A DNA stretch of 64,000 bases from Paenibacillus polymyxa (GCF_015710975.1 NZ_CP049783.1:1054501-1118500), one strand, 5' to 3'; positions 52,120 through 62,487 are shown, numbered from the stretch's first letter. Numbers and translations are program-made. Notes: generated from the sequence alone by a model not told the origin.

Positions 52120-53400
52120 CTACTTGTTTACTTTGTTATACGATTTCCATGCCTTATCCAGCGCCTTAATGACGTCATCCTGCGAGAGCTGACCAGCATA
52201 ATAGGATTGTAGCGACTTGCCTGCCTCGTCCTTGACCGCCTGCGGGATGGATGGATCTTGGTACGACTTGCCTGCTTTCACATATTCGGTAGCGTCATTA
52301 ACCCAAGGATAGCTTTTAAACGTATGGACTTTGGAGATAGGGTTAAATTTCAATGCTTCATAGAACGCGCTGGAATCCTTGTCGTCCAACACATAGTTAA
52401 CAAAATCGAGTGCAACCTCCTTATTCTTGCTTGTAGAGGATACAGCCAGCGAAGTCGAAGTCGACAAATTGATCAAGGTCGCATTTGGATCGTCATTAAT
52501 CGGTAGCGGGGCTACTCCAAAGTCCATCTTCGGATCCGATTTTAAAATCGTTTCCGCAAACCACGGCCCCTGAATCCACATCGCCGCTTTACCTGAGGCA
52601 AAGGCCGCCGACCCATCATCCCCGCCAATTTCCAGCGCCTTATCTGTACCATTACTGTTCACCAGATCAATAATATCGAACATGCTCTTCATTTCCGAGA
52701 ATGAGCCTTTGTCCTGATTCATCCGTTCGATAAAATCCTTATTCTGTGTGTTCATCATTGCACCTGCAGTGAGCGGCACGAACAACTGTGGAATCCAGGA
52801 TTCCTTGTAGGACAACAGGAACGGTTTCACATGATTCGCTTTCAGCTTCTCGACGACAGCCTTCATTTCGGTCAACGTTCCCGGCGGCTTCAAATCCAAA
52901 TCCTTAAATATCTTTTTATTGTACAAATAGCCCCAGGAGATCGTTTCCAAAGGAACCGCTACAACCTTGCCGTCTTGAGTTGTCACCGAGGGCTTCACAC
53001 TGTCCATCAATTTGCTGACAAATGGCTGACCGGACAAATCCTCCAAGTATCCCGCTTTGTAAAACGGTGGAATTTCATTCACCGCATGCAGTGCGAATAC
53101 GTCCGGTGCATCGTTGGATGCGAGCCTTGTCTTCAAAATTTGTGCGGCATTGTCAGCAGGCGGCATCTCCAGTTGAACGGTAACGTCGATATTTTTATCT
53201 TTCTTCTCTTTGGCTACAAACGCATTAATGTATTTATCGTAGTGTTCTTTCAAACGGGGCTGAGCAATAAACATTTTGAGATTTACGGTTTTGCCGTCTC
53301 CACTGGCACCGCTGCTGTCACTGCCTGAAGAATTCGCTCCACATCCGGCCAACAACGTGCCAACCAGCATCGTACTCAATACACCTTTCCACATCTTCAT
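52120..53400 (-). CDS. Sugar-binding lipoprotein of the ABC transporter
   Basis: A 426-residue extracellular solute-binding protein (family 1). The lipobox LLAGCG puts the lipid on Cys20; a Ser/Gly-rich linker follows. FAFALHAVNEIPP, GKAAMWIQGPWF and TSLAVSSTSKNKEVALDFVNY are typical of CUT1 binding proteins. First gene of the transporter operon behind a strong cre site; the YesM/YesN pair upstream probably induces it. Confidence 0.9.
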   Translation of the reverse strand: MKMWKGVLSTMLVGTLLAGCGANSSGSDSSGASGDGKTVNLKMFIAQPRLKEHYDKYINAFVAKEKKDKNIDVTVQLEMPPADNAAQILKTRLASNDAPDVFALHAVNEIPPFYKAGYLEDLSGQPFVSKLMDSVKPSVTTQDGKVVAVPLETISWGYLYNKKIFKDLDLKPPGTLTEMKAVVEKLKANHVKPFLLSYKESWIPQLFVPLTAGAMMNTQNKDFIERMNQDKGSFSEMKSMFDIIDLVNSNGTDKALEIGGDDGSAAFASGKAAMWIQGPWFAETILKSDPKMDFGVAPLPINDDPNATLINLSTSTSLAVSSTSKNKEVALDFVNYVLDDKDSSAFYEALKFNPISKVHTFKSYPWVNDATEYVKAGKSYQDPSIPQAVKDEAGKSLQSYYAGQLSQDDVIKALDKAWKSYNKVNK

Positions 53401-53436
53401 GCAAAATGACCTCCCCTAAGTTGAAAATAACGATTT

Positions 53437-53450
53437 TGTATACGCTTTCA
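53437..53450 (-). promoter_or_regulatory. cre box (CcpA site) before the ABC transporter
   Basis: TGAAAGCGTATACA on the minus strand matches the CcpA consensus at 13 of 14 positions. It lies 37 bases upstream of the binding-protein start. Confidence 0.7.
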
Positions 53451-53510
53451 TTATAGGATGGGAGACCACTTCTGCCATTGGACACCGTTAGCATATTGAA
53501 TTGGATTTTT

Positions 53511-54578
53511 TTAAACTTCCTTTCTCATTTCACCGGGGGCCATGCCAAAATGCTTTTTAAATACCCGATAAAAATAAGACACATCCTCGTACCCAGCCAT
53601 CTCTGCAACGGCTTTAATTGAAATCTGTTTATTGGCCAGCCATTCCCGCGCCTTTTCCATTCTCCGTTCTACAATGTAGTCCGTTACATTCTGACCGTAC
53701 TCCTGCTTAAATACCTTGCTCATATACTCTTTGCTCACAAAAAAGTTTTTCGCCAACTGCTCCAGTGTGATCGGCCCTGCATAGTAACTATCGATATACC
53801 GCCGTACCTCCTCCAAATTCAGCTTGTTTTTGTATTTCCGCTGCCGAATCAGCTGATCCAGTTCCTGAACATAGCATGACGATACGAATTCCAGCGCATG
53901 TTCTACAGAAGATAGAACAGCCTGCGAAAGCGGAAATCCACCCTTTGCCGTAGAAGTATTCAGCCCGTTATCCGCTGACAGCTCTTTCAGCAGAGAAAGC
54001 AGCTCTTGCACCAGCCTGCCCAGCATATGTGGAGTTGGTGCTCCATAACTCTCCAACTCCTGCACAACCTGTCTGCATGTTAAGTTCACCCCATCACGAT
54101 TCAGCTCATTAAAATAAAGACGCAGCAGTTGCTTATACCGGGTTAACTTGTGAAAAAACTCATAATCCAGTTCTGTTGCTTCTGGTTGCTGTTCGGCCAA
54201 CTTGACCTCCAGATCGTTTTTGCATTTGAGCAGCACCACATTCAGCTCGACAGGATTGACAGGCTTCAGCAAATAATCAATAGCCTTGTAACGGATCGCA
54301 TGTTTGGCATACGCGAAGTCATCATATCCGCTCACGACAATGATTTTCACATCAGGATATTGGTTATTTAGCGCTTGCAGCAGCTCCACTCCGTCCGCAC
54401 CTGGCATGTGCATGTCCGTAATCACAATGTGGGGAGCTAACTCCCCGACCAGCCTGAATGCTTCATCTCCGTCCTCTGCCTCACCCACCACCACCATTCC
54501 AAGCTTTTCCCATGTGCCAAATGTCTTCAAAATATCGCGGTTCCACGGCTCATCGTCAACGATTAATACCTTGATCAT
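53511..54578 (-). CDS. YesN-type response regulator with AraC HTH
   Basis: A 355-residue protein. The receiver domain has phospho-Asp55 in IVITDMHMPGADG and Lys in YLLKPV. The middle is a linker of about 130 residues. The C-terminal AraC pair of helices includes LAKNFFVSKEYMSKVFKQEYGQNVTDYIVERRM. ATG 54578 overlaps the kinase stop (ATGA) and has GAGGAGG upstream. It likely activates the adjacent transporter genes. Confidence 0.92.
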   Translation of the reverse strand: MIKVLIVDDEPWNRDILKTFGTWEKLGMVVVGEAEDGDEAFRLVGELAPHIVITDMHMPGADGVELLQALNNQYPDVKIIVVSGYDDFAYAKHAIRYKAIDYLLKPVNPVELNVVLLKCKNDLEVKLAEQQPEATELDYEFFHKLTRYKQLLRLYFNELNRDGVNLTCRQVVQELESYGAPTPHMLGRLVQELLSLLKELSADNGLNTSTAKGGFPLSQAVLSSVEHALEFVSSCYVQELDQLIRQRKYKNKLNLEEVRRYIDSYYAGPITLEQLAKNFFVSKEYMSKVFKQEYGQNVTDYIVERRMEKAREWLANKQISIKAVAEMAGYEDVSYFYRVFKKHFGMAPGEMRKEV

Positions 54579-56374
54579 ACTTTGCCCTCCTCTGCTGAGG
54601 TGAATGGAATACGAATAGTGACACATGTACCGACTCCCTGCTCACTATCTATCGTCACTCCGTAATGCACTCCAAAATTCATCCGTATACGTGAAGACAC
54701 ATTGCTTAATCCAATATGACTGCCCTGCGCCCAAATTGGTTCCTCCGATGCATTTTCCAGCCTAGCTCGAACTTTTTCCAGCTTGTCGGGGGGCATACCG
54801 TTACCATTATCGCTGACCGTAATGCACACATCTTCTTTCATAATCTCCACGCGGATTGCCATTCGCCACGCCCCTGCCTTGCGATCAAGACCATGCTGAA
54901 ATGCGTTTTCCAACAATGGTTGAAGCGATAGCTTCGGCAAACGAATATCCATTGCCTGCTCTTCTGTCTCCACCTGAAATACCAATCTTTGCGGAAAACG
55001 ACGCTGCTGGATGCGCATATAATGTCCCACATGATCGAGCTCTGCACGCAGAGAGGCCATATCCTGAGGCTCCCTCACCACGTAACGGAACATCTCACTC
55101 AGCGAACGAATGACTTCATAGGTATCCTCCGGCTTTTGGGAAAACACCATACTTCCGATCATTTGCAGCGTATTTTGCAGAAAATGAGGATGAATCTGCG
55201 CCTGGAGCGCTTTCAATTCAGCCGTCTTTTTTTGCAAATTGATACTGTATTCTGTCTGGATATGTTCACGTATTCGGCCTGCCATCCCATGCAAACTTCT
55301 TTCCAGCAACCCAATCTCATCCGGTCGTATACTTGGTTCTCCAACCGGTCCCTTGATCATATCCAGTTCCTGCACCGAACGCGCCAAACGGACAATCGGG
55401 CGTGCGGTCCGCCATGCGATGAAAATAGCGATGCAGATGGAAACCATGATTGAAATCACGCCTACGACAATACCATACAGCATGGTTGAAAAGGCACTGT
55501 GGTTAATGGAGGAAGTCGGTATGATTTTGACCAGTTTCAGTCCAACCACATCCAGATCATTGTAGAACACATAATGATCGGCAGTTTGAAGCATCCCGGG
55601 ACCCGGCTTAACGTCACGAAGAGCAGCCTGCACTCCTGCAGGAGAAGGCGATTGCCGAGCCTGCACTGGATACATAACTCTGCCATCCCTATCTGTAATC
55701 AACACTTGATGCTGATCCCATCGTCCCAGCAGACCCAGCGTCTGATCGAATTGTGACCACAGCACCTCCAATGAAATAGCCCCCGTCTGCTTCTGGTCTT
55801 CAAAACGCCGAATACTGCGTGTCAGTGTAAAGCGTTCCGGGTCAGCGGAGCTTGGTCGAATCGAATAATCCTTATTCGCTTGCCACATCTCAGCATACTG
55901 CGGGGGAATACCGCCCACTGTCGTAATTTCATTTTGCATACTATTGAAGGTGAACACGGTTTGCGATTGCTTCAAATATAGCTGAATACCGATGACATGA
56001 CTCCCGGCTGAATAATACACATTCGCCAGCGTATTCAGCATTTTTCGCTGGGCATTAAATTGGCTAGAAAGATTGTCAGGCTCTCGTTCATTCAAATAAT
56101 CGCTTAGATCAGGGCTGATCTGAATGCTGTAAATCAGATGATTCAGACGATCTAACTGGTCGCTGATATAAATGCCCGTCCATTTCATGTTGGACATGTT
56201 CGTCTCGACCACTTCGGTTTCCATAGACGATCTGCTTTTCTCCGCAGCCAGCACCGTGACAGCAATGACCGGCAGCACAGATAGAACAATCATCGTCAAG
56301 ACTAGCTTGAGCTGAATGCTACGTCGATACGGGGCCATCAGCGCCCGAAACCAGCGGATTGCTCGGGTTGGCAT
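54575..56374 (-). CDS. YesM-type sensor histidine kinase
   Basis: A 599-residue kinase. Two membrane helices at about 22-43 and 298-321 flank an extracellular Cache-like domain. HAMP follows (about 322-375), then a His_kinase domain with His395 in LQAQIHPHFLQNTL and a HATPase domain with ENAFQHGL and DNGNGMP. Partner of the overlapping response regulator. It probably senses an extracellular sugar; the ligand is unknown. GAGGAG precedes the ATG. Confidence 0.92.
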   Translation of the reverse strand: MPTRAIRWFRALMAPYRRSIQLKLVLTMIVLSVLPVIAVTVLAAEKSRSSMETEVVETNMSNMKWTGIYISDQLDRLNHLIYSIQISPDLSDYLNEREPDNLSSQFNAQRKMLNTLANVYYSAGSHVIGIQLYLKQSQTVFTFNSMQNEITTVGGIPPQYAEMWQANKDYSIRPSSADPERFTLTRSIRRFEDQKQTGAISLEVLWSQFDQTLGLLGRWDQHQVLITDRDGRVMYPVQARQSPSPAGVQAALRDVKPGPGMLQTADHYVFYNDLDVVGLKLVKIIPTSSINHSAFSTMLYGIVVGVISIMVSICIAIFIAWRTARPIVRLARSVQELDMIKGPVGEPSIRPDEIGLLERSLHGMAGRIREHIQTEYSINLQKKTAELKALQAQIHPHFLQNTLQMIGSMVFSQKPEDTYEVIRSLSEMFRYVVREPQDMASLRAELDHVGHYMRIQQRRFPQRLVFQVETEEQAMDIRLPKLSLQPLLENAFQHGLDRKAGAWRMAIRVEIMKEDVCITVSDNGNGMPPDKLEKVRARLENASEEPIWAQGSHIGLSNVSSRIRMNFGVHYGVTIDSEQGVGTCVTIRIPFTSAEEGKV

Positions 56375-56409
56375 AGCGATGCACTCCTCTATTCAGCCAT
56401 ATGCGAAAA

Positions 56410-56431
56410 CGCCCCGCAATTCGCAGGGGCG
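56410..56431 (-). terminator. Terminator of the GH42 gene
   Basis: CGCCCC / GGGGCG arms plus inner GC/GC pairing, followed by TTTTC on the minus strand. Confidence 0.75.
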
Positions 56432-56506
56432 CTTCACTTGCCGGATACTACCGGCCGATACTATATAAAATGATTCGTACGTCGGTTTCAGCTCACTATT
56501 CATCAT

Positions 56507-58513
56507 TTACGCTTCTTCGATAATTATAACACCCCAAGGCTCCAATTGGAGCATTTGTCCTTGGGTAACCCTCTGCTCTCCGATCAGCTCCTTGCCGTCT
56601 CCGTGCGGATATATCACCGAGCCTGCTTGTTCGGAATAGTTAAAATAGTACCGGGTCGTTCGCCCCAAATCATTCGTACCGGATTTGACAATGATCGGAT
56701 AAGAAGCTTCCTGATCTAGTCCCCATACGCCTGCCTTTTTGGCTACAGAGCTTAATAATTCGCGGATGACCGCCGAACTGACGATACAGCCTATGTAGGT
56801 CGCCGTGCCCTGACCATAGCGATTTTGCGTAATCGCGGCATATTTGCCCCAATGCGGGTGATTATAATAAGCCAATACTTCCGCAGTCGTTGGGGTAATC
56901 AGCTCCATCCACGTATCTACCTGATTGTCCTCTGCTGCCACTTTAAAAGGATTATCCTTAAGCGTCACGTTCTTTGGCTCCACAAACAAGCTGTAATGAA
57001 TGCCGCAGGCTTCGCTAATCACACCCGGCTGCTGGGAAGTTCTTACCTGCACATGCTCATTCGTAAATCCGCTTCGGGATGTGTAAACTACATGACCGCC
57101 TTGTTCGACATAGCGGTTCAGCTTCTCCAGCAGTGTATCTGGCGCAGAATAGAGGCTCGGGACGATCAAGAGATCGTAGTCATCAAACGATTCCGTACCC
57201 GGATGGATAATATCTGTCCCGATATTCAGCTTGTACAGCTCGTCATACAAACGGCGTACGATATCGTTGTAATTCAATGGACTGTTCATATTAAACTTGA
57301 ACCAGCTAATGGATGTCAACGCTTCGTTGCTGACCAGGATGGCTGTTTTATTTTTCTTTTTCAAATTGACCAGATGTGGGGATAATCTCGCAAAATCCTT
57401 CCCTATCGTCTGTGCTTCCTCATACACAGGATTCGGTTCAAAATCATGGCTGAGCAGACCTTTCCAGTAGGTTTCGAAGGAATTATGAATGGAATGCCAG
57501 TGCCAGTAAGCTACCATATTGGCCCCGGAAGCCAGATGGCTGAACGCTTGCAGTCGCAATTGTCCCGGATAAGGAACCCAGTGTGTAAACGCCTGCGCCT
57601 CCGTTTCCAGCACCAGGTAATTATTCTGTTTTGTTGAACGTGCCACATCACCACCAAAGGAAATCTCAATTCCAGTCAGATCATCCTGGGATGGATGGTA
57701 AATATCTACACCTGTCACATCAAACGCTTGAGATGCAGCAAAGTGATCCACATCCGGCTGAATCCCAAAGGAATGACCTCTCCACTCAAAATCAAAATTT
57801 TGCGTAACGAATTGGTCTGCCCGCTTATATTCATTGACAAGCGCAACCTGCCAGGCCAGGAAGTCCGTTACCAGCTTGCGCTGGAATTGGGAAAAGGCTG
57901 CGCCCAAGCTTCCATTAATCGTTCCGGCCACCGAAGGGAAGTCCTCCCAGCTATTAATGCGATTGCTCCAGTAATCCAAGCCAAATTTGCGGTTCAGCTC
58001 ATCCAGTGATTCAAACCGCTCCCGCAAATACTTCACAAATTGTAATTGCACATTGGGACCGCTCGTATGGTAATGCTTCGTCTCATTGTCTGTCTGAAAG
58101 CCGATGACCGCCGGATGCTGACTCACCCGTCCAATCAGCTTGCGTATAATTCGCTCAGCATGGAACAGGTACACCGGATTCGTAATGTCCATAATCTGGC
58201 GAGCTCCGTATTTGCCCGGCCCCTGAGGCGTTGTCGCCAATACATCGGGATGCTCCTTCACCAGCCATGTGGGCACAGCATAGGTCGGCGTGCCCACTAT
58301 GACCTCAATTCCTGCCTTATGCATGGCGTCCAGCACCCGATCCACAGAGGTGAAATCAAACACTCCGTTCTGTGGTTCATGCGTACTCCAAGTAGATTCG
58401 GCTATCCGCACCACGTTAATTCCCGCATCCTTCATCATTTGGATATCCTGGTCCAAACGGTCATAAGGCATATATTCATCATAATAGGCAACACCGTACA
58501 GCAGCTTTTTCAT
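56507..58513 (-). CDS. Beta-galactosidase, GH42
   Basis: A 668-residue intracellular enzyme with no signal peptide. The barrel domain spans 1-390 with acid/base Glu144 (GFQTDNETKH) and nucleophile Glu303 (YLVLETEAQ). A trimerisation domain spans about 395-600 and a small beta domain closes the protein. GH42 enzymes hydrolyse terminal beta-galactosides, often galactan- or arabinogalacto-oligosaccharides rather than lactose. The MFS symporter gene upstream (100 bases) probably delivers substrate. AGGAGG precedes the ATG. Confidence 0.93.
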   Translation of the reverse strand: MKKLLYGVAYYDEYMPYDRLDQDIQMMKDAGINVVRIAESTWSTHEPQNGVFDFTSVDRVLDAMHKAGIEVIVGTPTYAVPTWLVKEHPDVLATTPQGPGKYGARQIMDITNPVYLFHAERIIRKLIGRVSQHPAVIGFQTDNETKHYHTSGPNVQLQFVKYLRERFESLDELNRKFGLDYWSNRINSWEDFPSVAGTINGSLGAAFSQFQRKLVTDFLAWQVALVNEYKRADQFVTQNFDFEWRGHSFGIQPDVDHFAASQAFDVTGVDIYHPSQDDLTGIEISFGGDVARSTKQNNYLVLETEAQAFTHWVPYPGQLRLQAFSHLASGANMVAYWHWHSIHNSFETYWKGLLSHDFEPNPVYEEAQTIGKDFARLSPHLVNLKKKNKTAILVSNEALTSISWFKFNMNSPLNYNDIVRRLYDELYKLNIGTDIIHPGTESFDDYDLLIVPSLYSAPDTLLEKLNRYVEQGGHVVYTSRSGFTNEHVQVRTSQQPGVISEACGIHYSLFVEPKNVTLKDNPFKVAAEDNQVDTWMELITPTTAEVLAYYNHPHWGKYAAITQNRYGQGTATYIGCIVSSAVIRELLSSVAKKAGVWGLDQEASYPIIVKSGTNDLGRTTRYYFNYSEQAGSVIYPHGDGKELIGEQRVTQGQMLQLEPWGVIIIEEA

Positions 58514-58613
58514 CGAGTCGTCCTCCTATAAGTTCATGGTAATTGTCATATCCCACTTCGCCTACTCCGTTTCCAATGGGATTTTTTTCGTGTTCAACTT
58601 ATATAGCTTTGTT

Positions 58614-60008
58614 TCAAATACCGTGGCTGTTATGCGGCTTTTTCAGGGATGGAACAGATATCGTATTACCAGCAACATCCTGCTTCGTGAGATCCGCCTG
58701 CTGTTGATTTTTTTTGGCACTTGCTAGCCAGCCCTCTACGTCTTTTTCCTTAATCTTGTATAGCCATGCGAACAGGCCTGCCGTAATCAATGCTCCCACA
58801 CCAGGCACTACCGCATAAAGCGCGAATATCCACGTAAGCACCTGTCCGGTCTGCGGTACATTCGGAATGTAGCCGGCAAAGGCAAGCGCATAGGCCACAA
58901 TTCCACTGGCTGCTGCTCCCCCCAGTTTTCCTGCAAACGTTTGGGTAGCAAAGGCGGTTCCGCTGGCACGCACCCCTTTTTTGAATGCGCCATATTCCAC
59001 GCAATCGGCGGTAAACATCGGCACCATAAGCTGCGGTGCGGAACTGAACAGGCCAAAAAGAACTGCAAATACGCATACTACAATGGGGTTGCTGTAACCG
59101 ATCGCAAATAAGGACAGGCCTGTAGTAAACAATCCAAGCAAGCTGATGACATTCACTTTCCACTTGCCAAATCTTTTAATAATCGGCGGTAAAATTAATG
59201 CGGTGAGCAGCTGCACACCCAAGGAAATGAACATGAGAATTGAAATATAGATAGGATTTTTCAAGTTATATAAGGCAAAGTAGCTGACGACAATCCCTTG
59301 CAGATTGGTCATGGACAGTGTCATAAACGACATCAGGTAAAATAAAAGCTGCTTGTTTTGCATGGGATACGTCATAATCTGCTTGAGCGTAACCTTCTCT
59401 GCCTTGTTGGAATAACGCTCTTTGACATTAAAGCGAGTAAAGTTCATTAAAATCAAACCTGCTACAGCAACGATTAGCGCCAAAATTGGCCAAGATATCT
59501 GATTGGCTATAGCTACCGAAGACGAGGAGATGACCATAAAGGCCAAGAAGACCATCGTCCGGCCTCTGGACATTAATAGATCACGTTCATGCGTATTTTT
59601 CGTCATCAGTGTAGCCAAGCCAAAACCAGGCGCATCGCTGATCGTGTAACACATTTCCCATACCAGATACGTGACGGCAATATAAATCACCTTGACGGTG
59701 AGTGACGCGTCACTCGGAACGAGAAAAATAAGTACAGTAAGTATTGGCAAAATAATAGAAGCCAGATTCGTCCAGGGTTTGAACAAGCCACCCCTTAGGT
59801 TGGCCCGGTCTATGATCACACCGAAGATCGGAGCACTAAGCGCATCCCATATACGGGCTAGTACGAATAAAGTACCAATAATAGAAACAGATATGCCAAC
59901 ATAATCCGTATAAAATAGCATTGCAAAAGAGGCAACCAGACAGAGAATTGCGTTACTCCCCAAAAAGTAAACGTAATATGACACACGTTCTTTCGATGTT
60001 GTTTCCAT
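58614..60008 (-). CDS. GPH-family glycoside:cation symporter (MFS)
   Basis: A 464-residue protein with 12 helices. ARIWDALSAPIFGVIIDRANLRGGLFKPW and ISDAPGFGLATLMTKNTHERDLLMSRGR are GPH (melibiose/lactose-type) motifs. It imports glycosides with Na+ or H+. It is followed by the GH42 gene and faces a divergent AraC regulator, so a beta-galactoside is the likely substrate. AGGAGG precedes the ATG. Confidence 0.9.
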   Translation of the reverse strand: METTSKERVSYYVYFLGSNAILCLVASFAMLFYTDYVGISVSIIGTLFVLARIWDALSAPIFGVIIDRANLRGGLFKPWTNLASIILPILTVLIFLVPSDASLTVKVIYIAVTYLVWEMCYTISDAPGFGLATLMTKNTHERDLLMSRGRTMVFLAFMVISSSSVAIANQISWPILALIVAVAGLILMNFTRFNVKERYSNKAEKVTLKQIMTYPMQNKQLLFYLMSFMTLSMTNLQGIVVSYFALYNLKNPIYISILMFISLGVQLLTALILPPIIKRFGKWKVNVISLLGLFTTGLSLFAIGYSNPIVVCVFAVLFGLFSSAPQLMVPMFTADCVEYGAFKKGVRASGTAFATQTFAGKLGGAAASGIVAYALAFAGYIPNVPQTGQVLTWIFALYAVVPGVGALITAGLFAWLYKIKEKDVEGWLASAKKNQQQADLTKQDVAGNTISVPSLKKPHNSHGI

Positions 60009-60094
60009 AGCTCCTCCTAATTACAATATGGCATCGCTTTCAAAATCACTACATATAAGCGATTTTTTTATGTAAAGGCTTATACTAGAACACT

Positions 60095-60108
60095 TGTAAG
60101 CGCTCTTT
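60095..60108. promoter_or_regulatory. cre-like site in the symporter/AraC divergent region
   Basis: TGTAAGCGCTCTTT shares its left half and core with the CcpA consensus; the right side is weak. A second weaker candidate TGGCATCGCTTTCA lies at 60030-60043. Confidence 0.45.
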
Positions 60109-60181
60109 TATTATAGATAAATGTTAGGTACAATGAGATTGTCTAAGCGGTGTAAAATTTGCCCTAATCGAAGGTGATCTG

Positions 60182-61096
60182 ATGATATTAAATCCTGATG
60201 TTGATCCAGCGCTATTCCACGATTGCCAATGGCTACCTATTATTGATTGGAATGTGAAGTTTTTTGGTGCCCATATTCACCGGGTCAAAGCGGATTGGTG
60301 CATGCCTGAGGAGTCCCATATCGGTTTTGAAATTGCACTCATTCTAGAAGGTCGTCAGGAAACGATGATGGAGAATAACGTATACTCGGTGGGGGAAGGC
60401 GATATTTTAATTATTCCGCCGGGGTTCAAGCATGTGAGCCAGTGTGTATCCCCTGATGGAATGTATTATTTTAGCACCCATTTTAATGTCGATGATCCAT
60501 TGTTCCGTCAAGAGATGATTAAAAGCAATCAGCTCTTTTTCCCGGCAGGCACTGAAACCAATACCAAGCTGCAGAAAGTTGTCCATAGCTGGATCAGCAT
60601 GGTGCGGGAGAACGGAGAATATACGACAGCGGACCGCTTTCGCATGCAGATTGCTTTGTTTGAGCTATTCGGGATATTCTCGCAAATGATTTCTACGGGA
60701 TTGGAGCCGAGAATTGCACCTTCATCCGTTCAATATGCCAAGGCCATTATGGAAGCTATTCAATCGAGGTTCAAACCTTATCGAGAGGATGAATCTGGCG
60801 AGCAGACGTTCCGGCTTGAAGATGTGGCGGCTTCCCTTGGAATCAGTCCAGGCTATGCCCAGGAAGTGTTCCGCAAGGTTTACGGCTATTCACCACGTCA
60901 CTATCTATCGGAAACCAAGCTGCATGAGGCTAAGGTGCTGATCCAGCAGCCCAATCTACCGCTAAACAAGGTAGCTTCCCTACTGGGATACTCCAGTCTG
61001 GCTCATTTCAGCAGACAGTTCAAGCGCTGGACAGGCACCAGCCCACTTAAGTACCGCCAGACGTTAAAACCGATTACTGATGAGCAGAGGAGCTAG
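60182..61096 (+). CDS. AraC-family regulator
   Basis: A 304-residue regulator. A cupin sensing domain spans 20-150 (GFEIALILEGRQETMMENNVYSVGEGDILIIPPGFKHV) and an AraC HTH pair spans about 200-298 (LEDVAASLGISPGYAQEVFRKVYGYSPRHYLSETKLHEAK). It is divergent from the GPH symporter gene and likely controls it and the GH42 gene in response to a sugar. GGTGAT precedes the ATG, a weak site. Confidence 0.9.
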   Translation: MILNPDVDPALFHDCQWLPIIDWNVKFFGAHIHRVKADWCMPEESHIGFEIALILEGRQETMMENNVYSVGEGDILIIPPGFKHVSQCVSPDGMYYFSTHFNVDDPLFRQEMIKSNQLFFPAGTETNTKLQKVVHSWISMVRENGEYTTADRFRMQIALFELFGIFSQMISTGLEPRIAPSSVQYAKAIMEAIQSRFKPYREDESGEQTFRLEDVAASLGISPGYAQEVFRKVYGYSPRHYLSETKLHEAKVLIQQPNLPLNKVASLLGYSSLAHFSRQFKRWTGTSPLKYRQTLKPITDEQRS

Positions 61097-61140
61097 AATA
61101 AGGAAGGATAGCAATGGCTCCACTGCGTTAATCATATGAA

Positions 61141-61179
61141 AAAGAGCGCGACACCGTATATTCGGCTGTCGCGCTCTTT
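61141..61179. terminator. Bidirectional terminator
   Basis: Perfect 13-bp arms AAAGAGCGCGACA / TGTCGCGCTCTTT between the convergent AraC and M50 genes. Confidence 0.92.
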
Positions 61180-61249
61180 CTATTTTATTTTCTAATGAGT
61201 TTCATTGCCTTAATAATCTAAATTGATGGTGAAGTTCCTATCCTGCGAA

Positions 61250-62338
61250 TCATAGCCTGATATCTCCTATGTGCTGGTGTACAACATACATCATCCCTAT
61301 CAGGAATAAGGCCAAGCCCATATAACCGATACCGAATTTCCAGCGTGATGATGCGGGTACTTCGTAATATTTATCATTTTCAAATGGAATGTAGTCAATC
61401 CCACATAGCAATCTGAGCTGATACGCATCTGGGGTCGGTAGATGTTCTACACCGTTCAGCCATACATGCTGGACAAGACACTGCTGTGGCAGCAGAAGTG
61501 TATGCTCCACATCCAGACTCTCCATATATACCGTTACATATTGCTGCCCTTCCAGATCCGAGTAGGTATTAAAGGATAATCTGCGCGTATGCTCCGGTCC
61601 AGGCAGCGGGTATCCTTGCTCATATAAATGCTGTACGTTAACCAGCGGCTTCTGTAATAACGACTGAACTTTGACGCCTTCTTTATTGCGTTTGACATAT
61701 TTTTTGTATAAATCATAGGCAAATAGTGCCCAAATAAAGAAAAATAAAATGGATTTCAAATACACGATCACTATAATCCCACCTAGTAGGCCTACCAGCC
61801 ATAACCAGCGTGTCACTGCTGTAGAAATCCGTCCTCCATCAAGCGGATGAATCGGCAGCAAATTGATCAGGTTCAGGAAAAAACCGATATATGCTAGTGC
61901 ATACAAAAGTGGACTGTCTGTTGCATACGCTCCTGCGTATACGGCCATAGCCCCAACCGTCCCCAATAACGGGCCACCCATGGCCACGTAAGCCTCTGTC
62001 TGGGCATCCAAAGGCTGTCGTTTCATGGTGATTAACGCACCGAGAAAAGGAATAAATAACGGTGTCGACACCGGAAGCCCCTTGCGTTTGGCAGCCAATA
62101 CATGCCCCAACTCATGCACGAATAACAACAACACGAACCCAACCGCAAATCCCCACGGGTATATAATCGCATACGTGCCAATCGTAAACGCCATAGATAT
62201 CAGCGCACCGCCAAATTTACTGAATTTTAAAAGGGCAAGTAACGATTTGCCTTTCAGCAGGAGCAATGCTGCTGCACTACCAAGATACCATTTGGATGAG
62301 CCGGATTTGGAATCGGTCTTATTGTCTTCTTTTTGCAA
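61250..62338 (-). CDS. Site-2 protease-like M50 membrane metalloprotease
   Basis: A 362-residue membrane protein. HELGH at 75-79 and NLLPIHPLDGGRI near 170 supply the zinc ligands. It has six or more hydrophobic segments and a C-terminal soluble part, with a last helix at about 335-355. Such proteases cut membrane anchors of regulators; no anti-sigma partner is nearby. The start is TTG 62338 behind AAAGGAG. Confidence 0.87.
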   Translation of the reverse strand: MQKEDNKTDSKSGSSKWYLGSAAALLLLKGKSLLALLKFSKFGGALISMAFTIGTYAIIYPWGFAVGFVLLLFVHELGHVLAAKRKGLPVSTPLFIPFLGALITMKRQPLDAQTEAYVAMGGPLLGTVGAMAVYAGAYATDSPLLYALAYIGFFLNLINLLPIHPLDGGRISTAVTRWLWLVGLLGGIIVIVYLKSILFFFIWALFAYDLYKKYVKRNKEGVKVQSLLQKPLVNVQHLYEQGYPLPGPEHTRRLSFNTYSDLEGQQYVTVYMESLDVEHTLLLPQQCLVQHVWLNGVEHLPTPDAYQLRLLCGIDYIPFENDKYYEVPASSRWKFGIGYMGLALFLIGMMYVVHQHIGDIRL

Positions 62339-62457
62339 ACGTATCCGTCTCCTTTCTCTAATACTTCCATTGTATCCTGCAATGTGCAGCTTGTAAAAAC
62401 TTCTCTAGTCCACAGATAAGCGAACTGGGGAAGCTATGTACATTATCCCGTATATTG

Positions 62458-62487
62458 TAGACATCCTCGAATGTCGGATGGTATATT
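62458..62487 (+). promoter_or_regulatory. Promoter of the macrolide phosphotransferase leader
   Basis: -35 TAGACA (62458-62463), 18-base spacer, -10 TATATT (62482-62487). It predicts transcription from about 62494 and a leader of about 175 bases. Confidence 0.55.
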
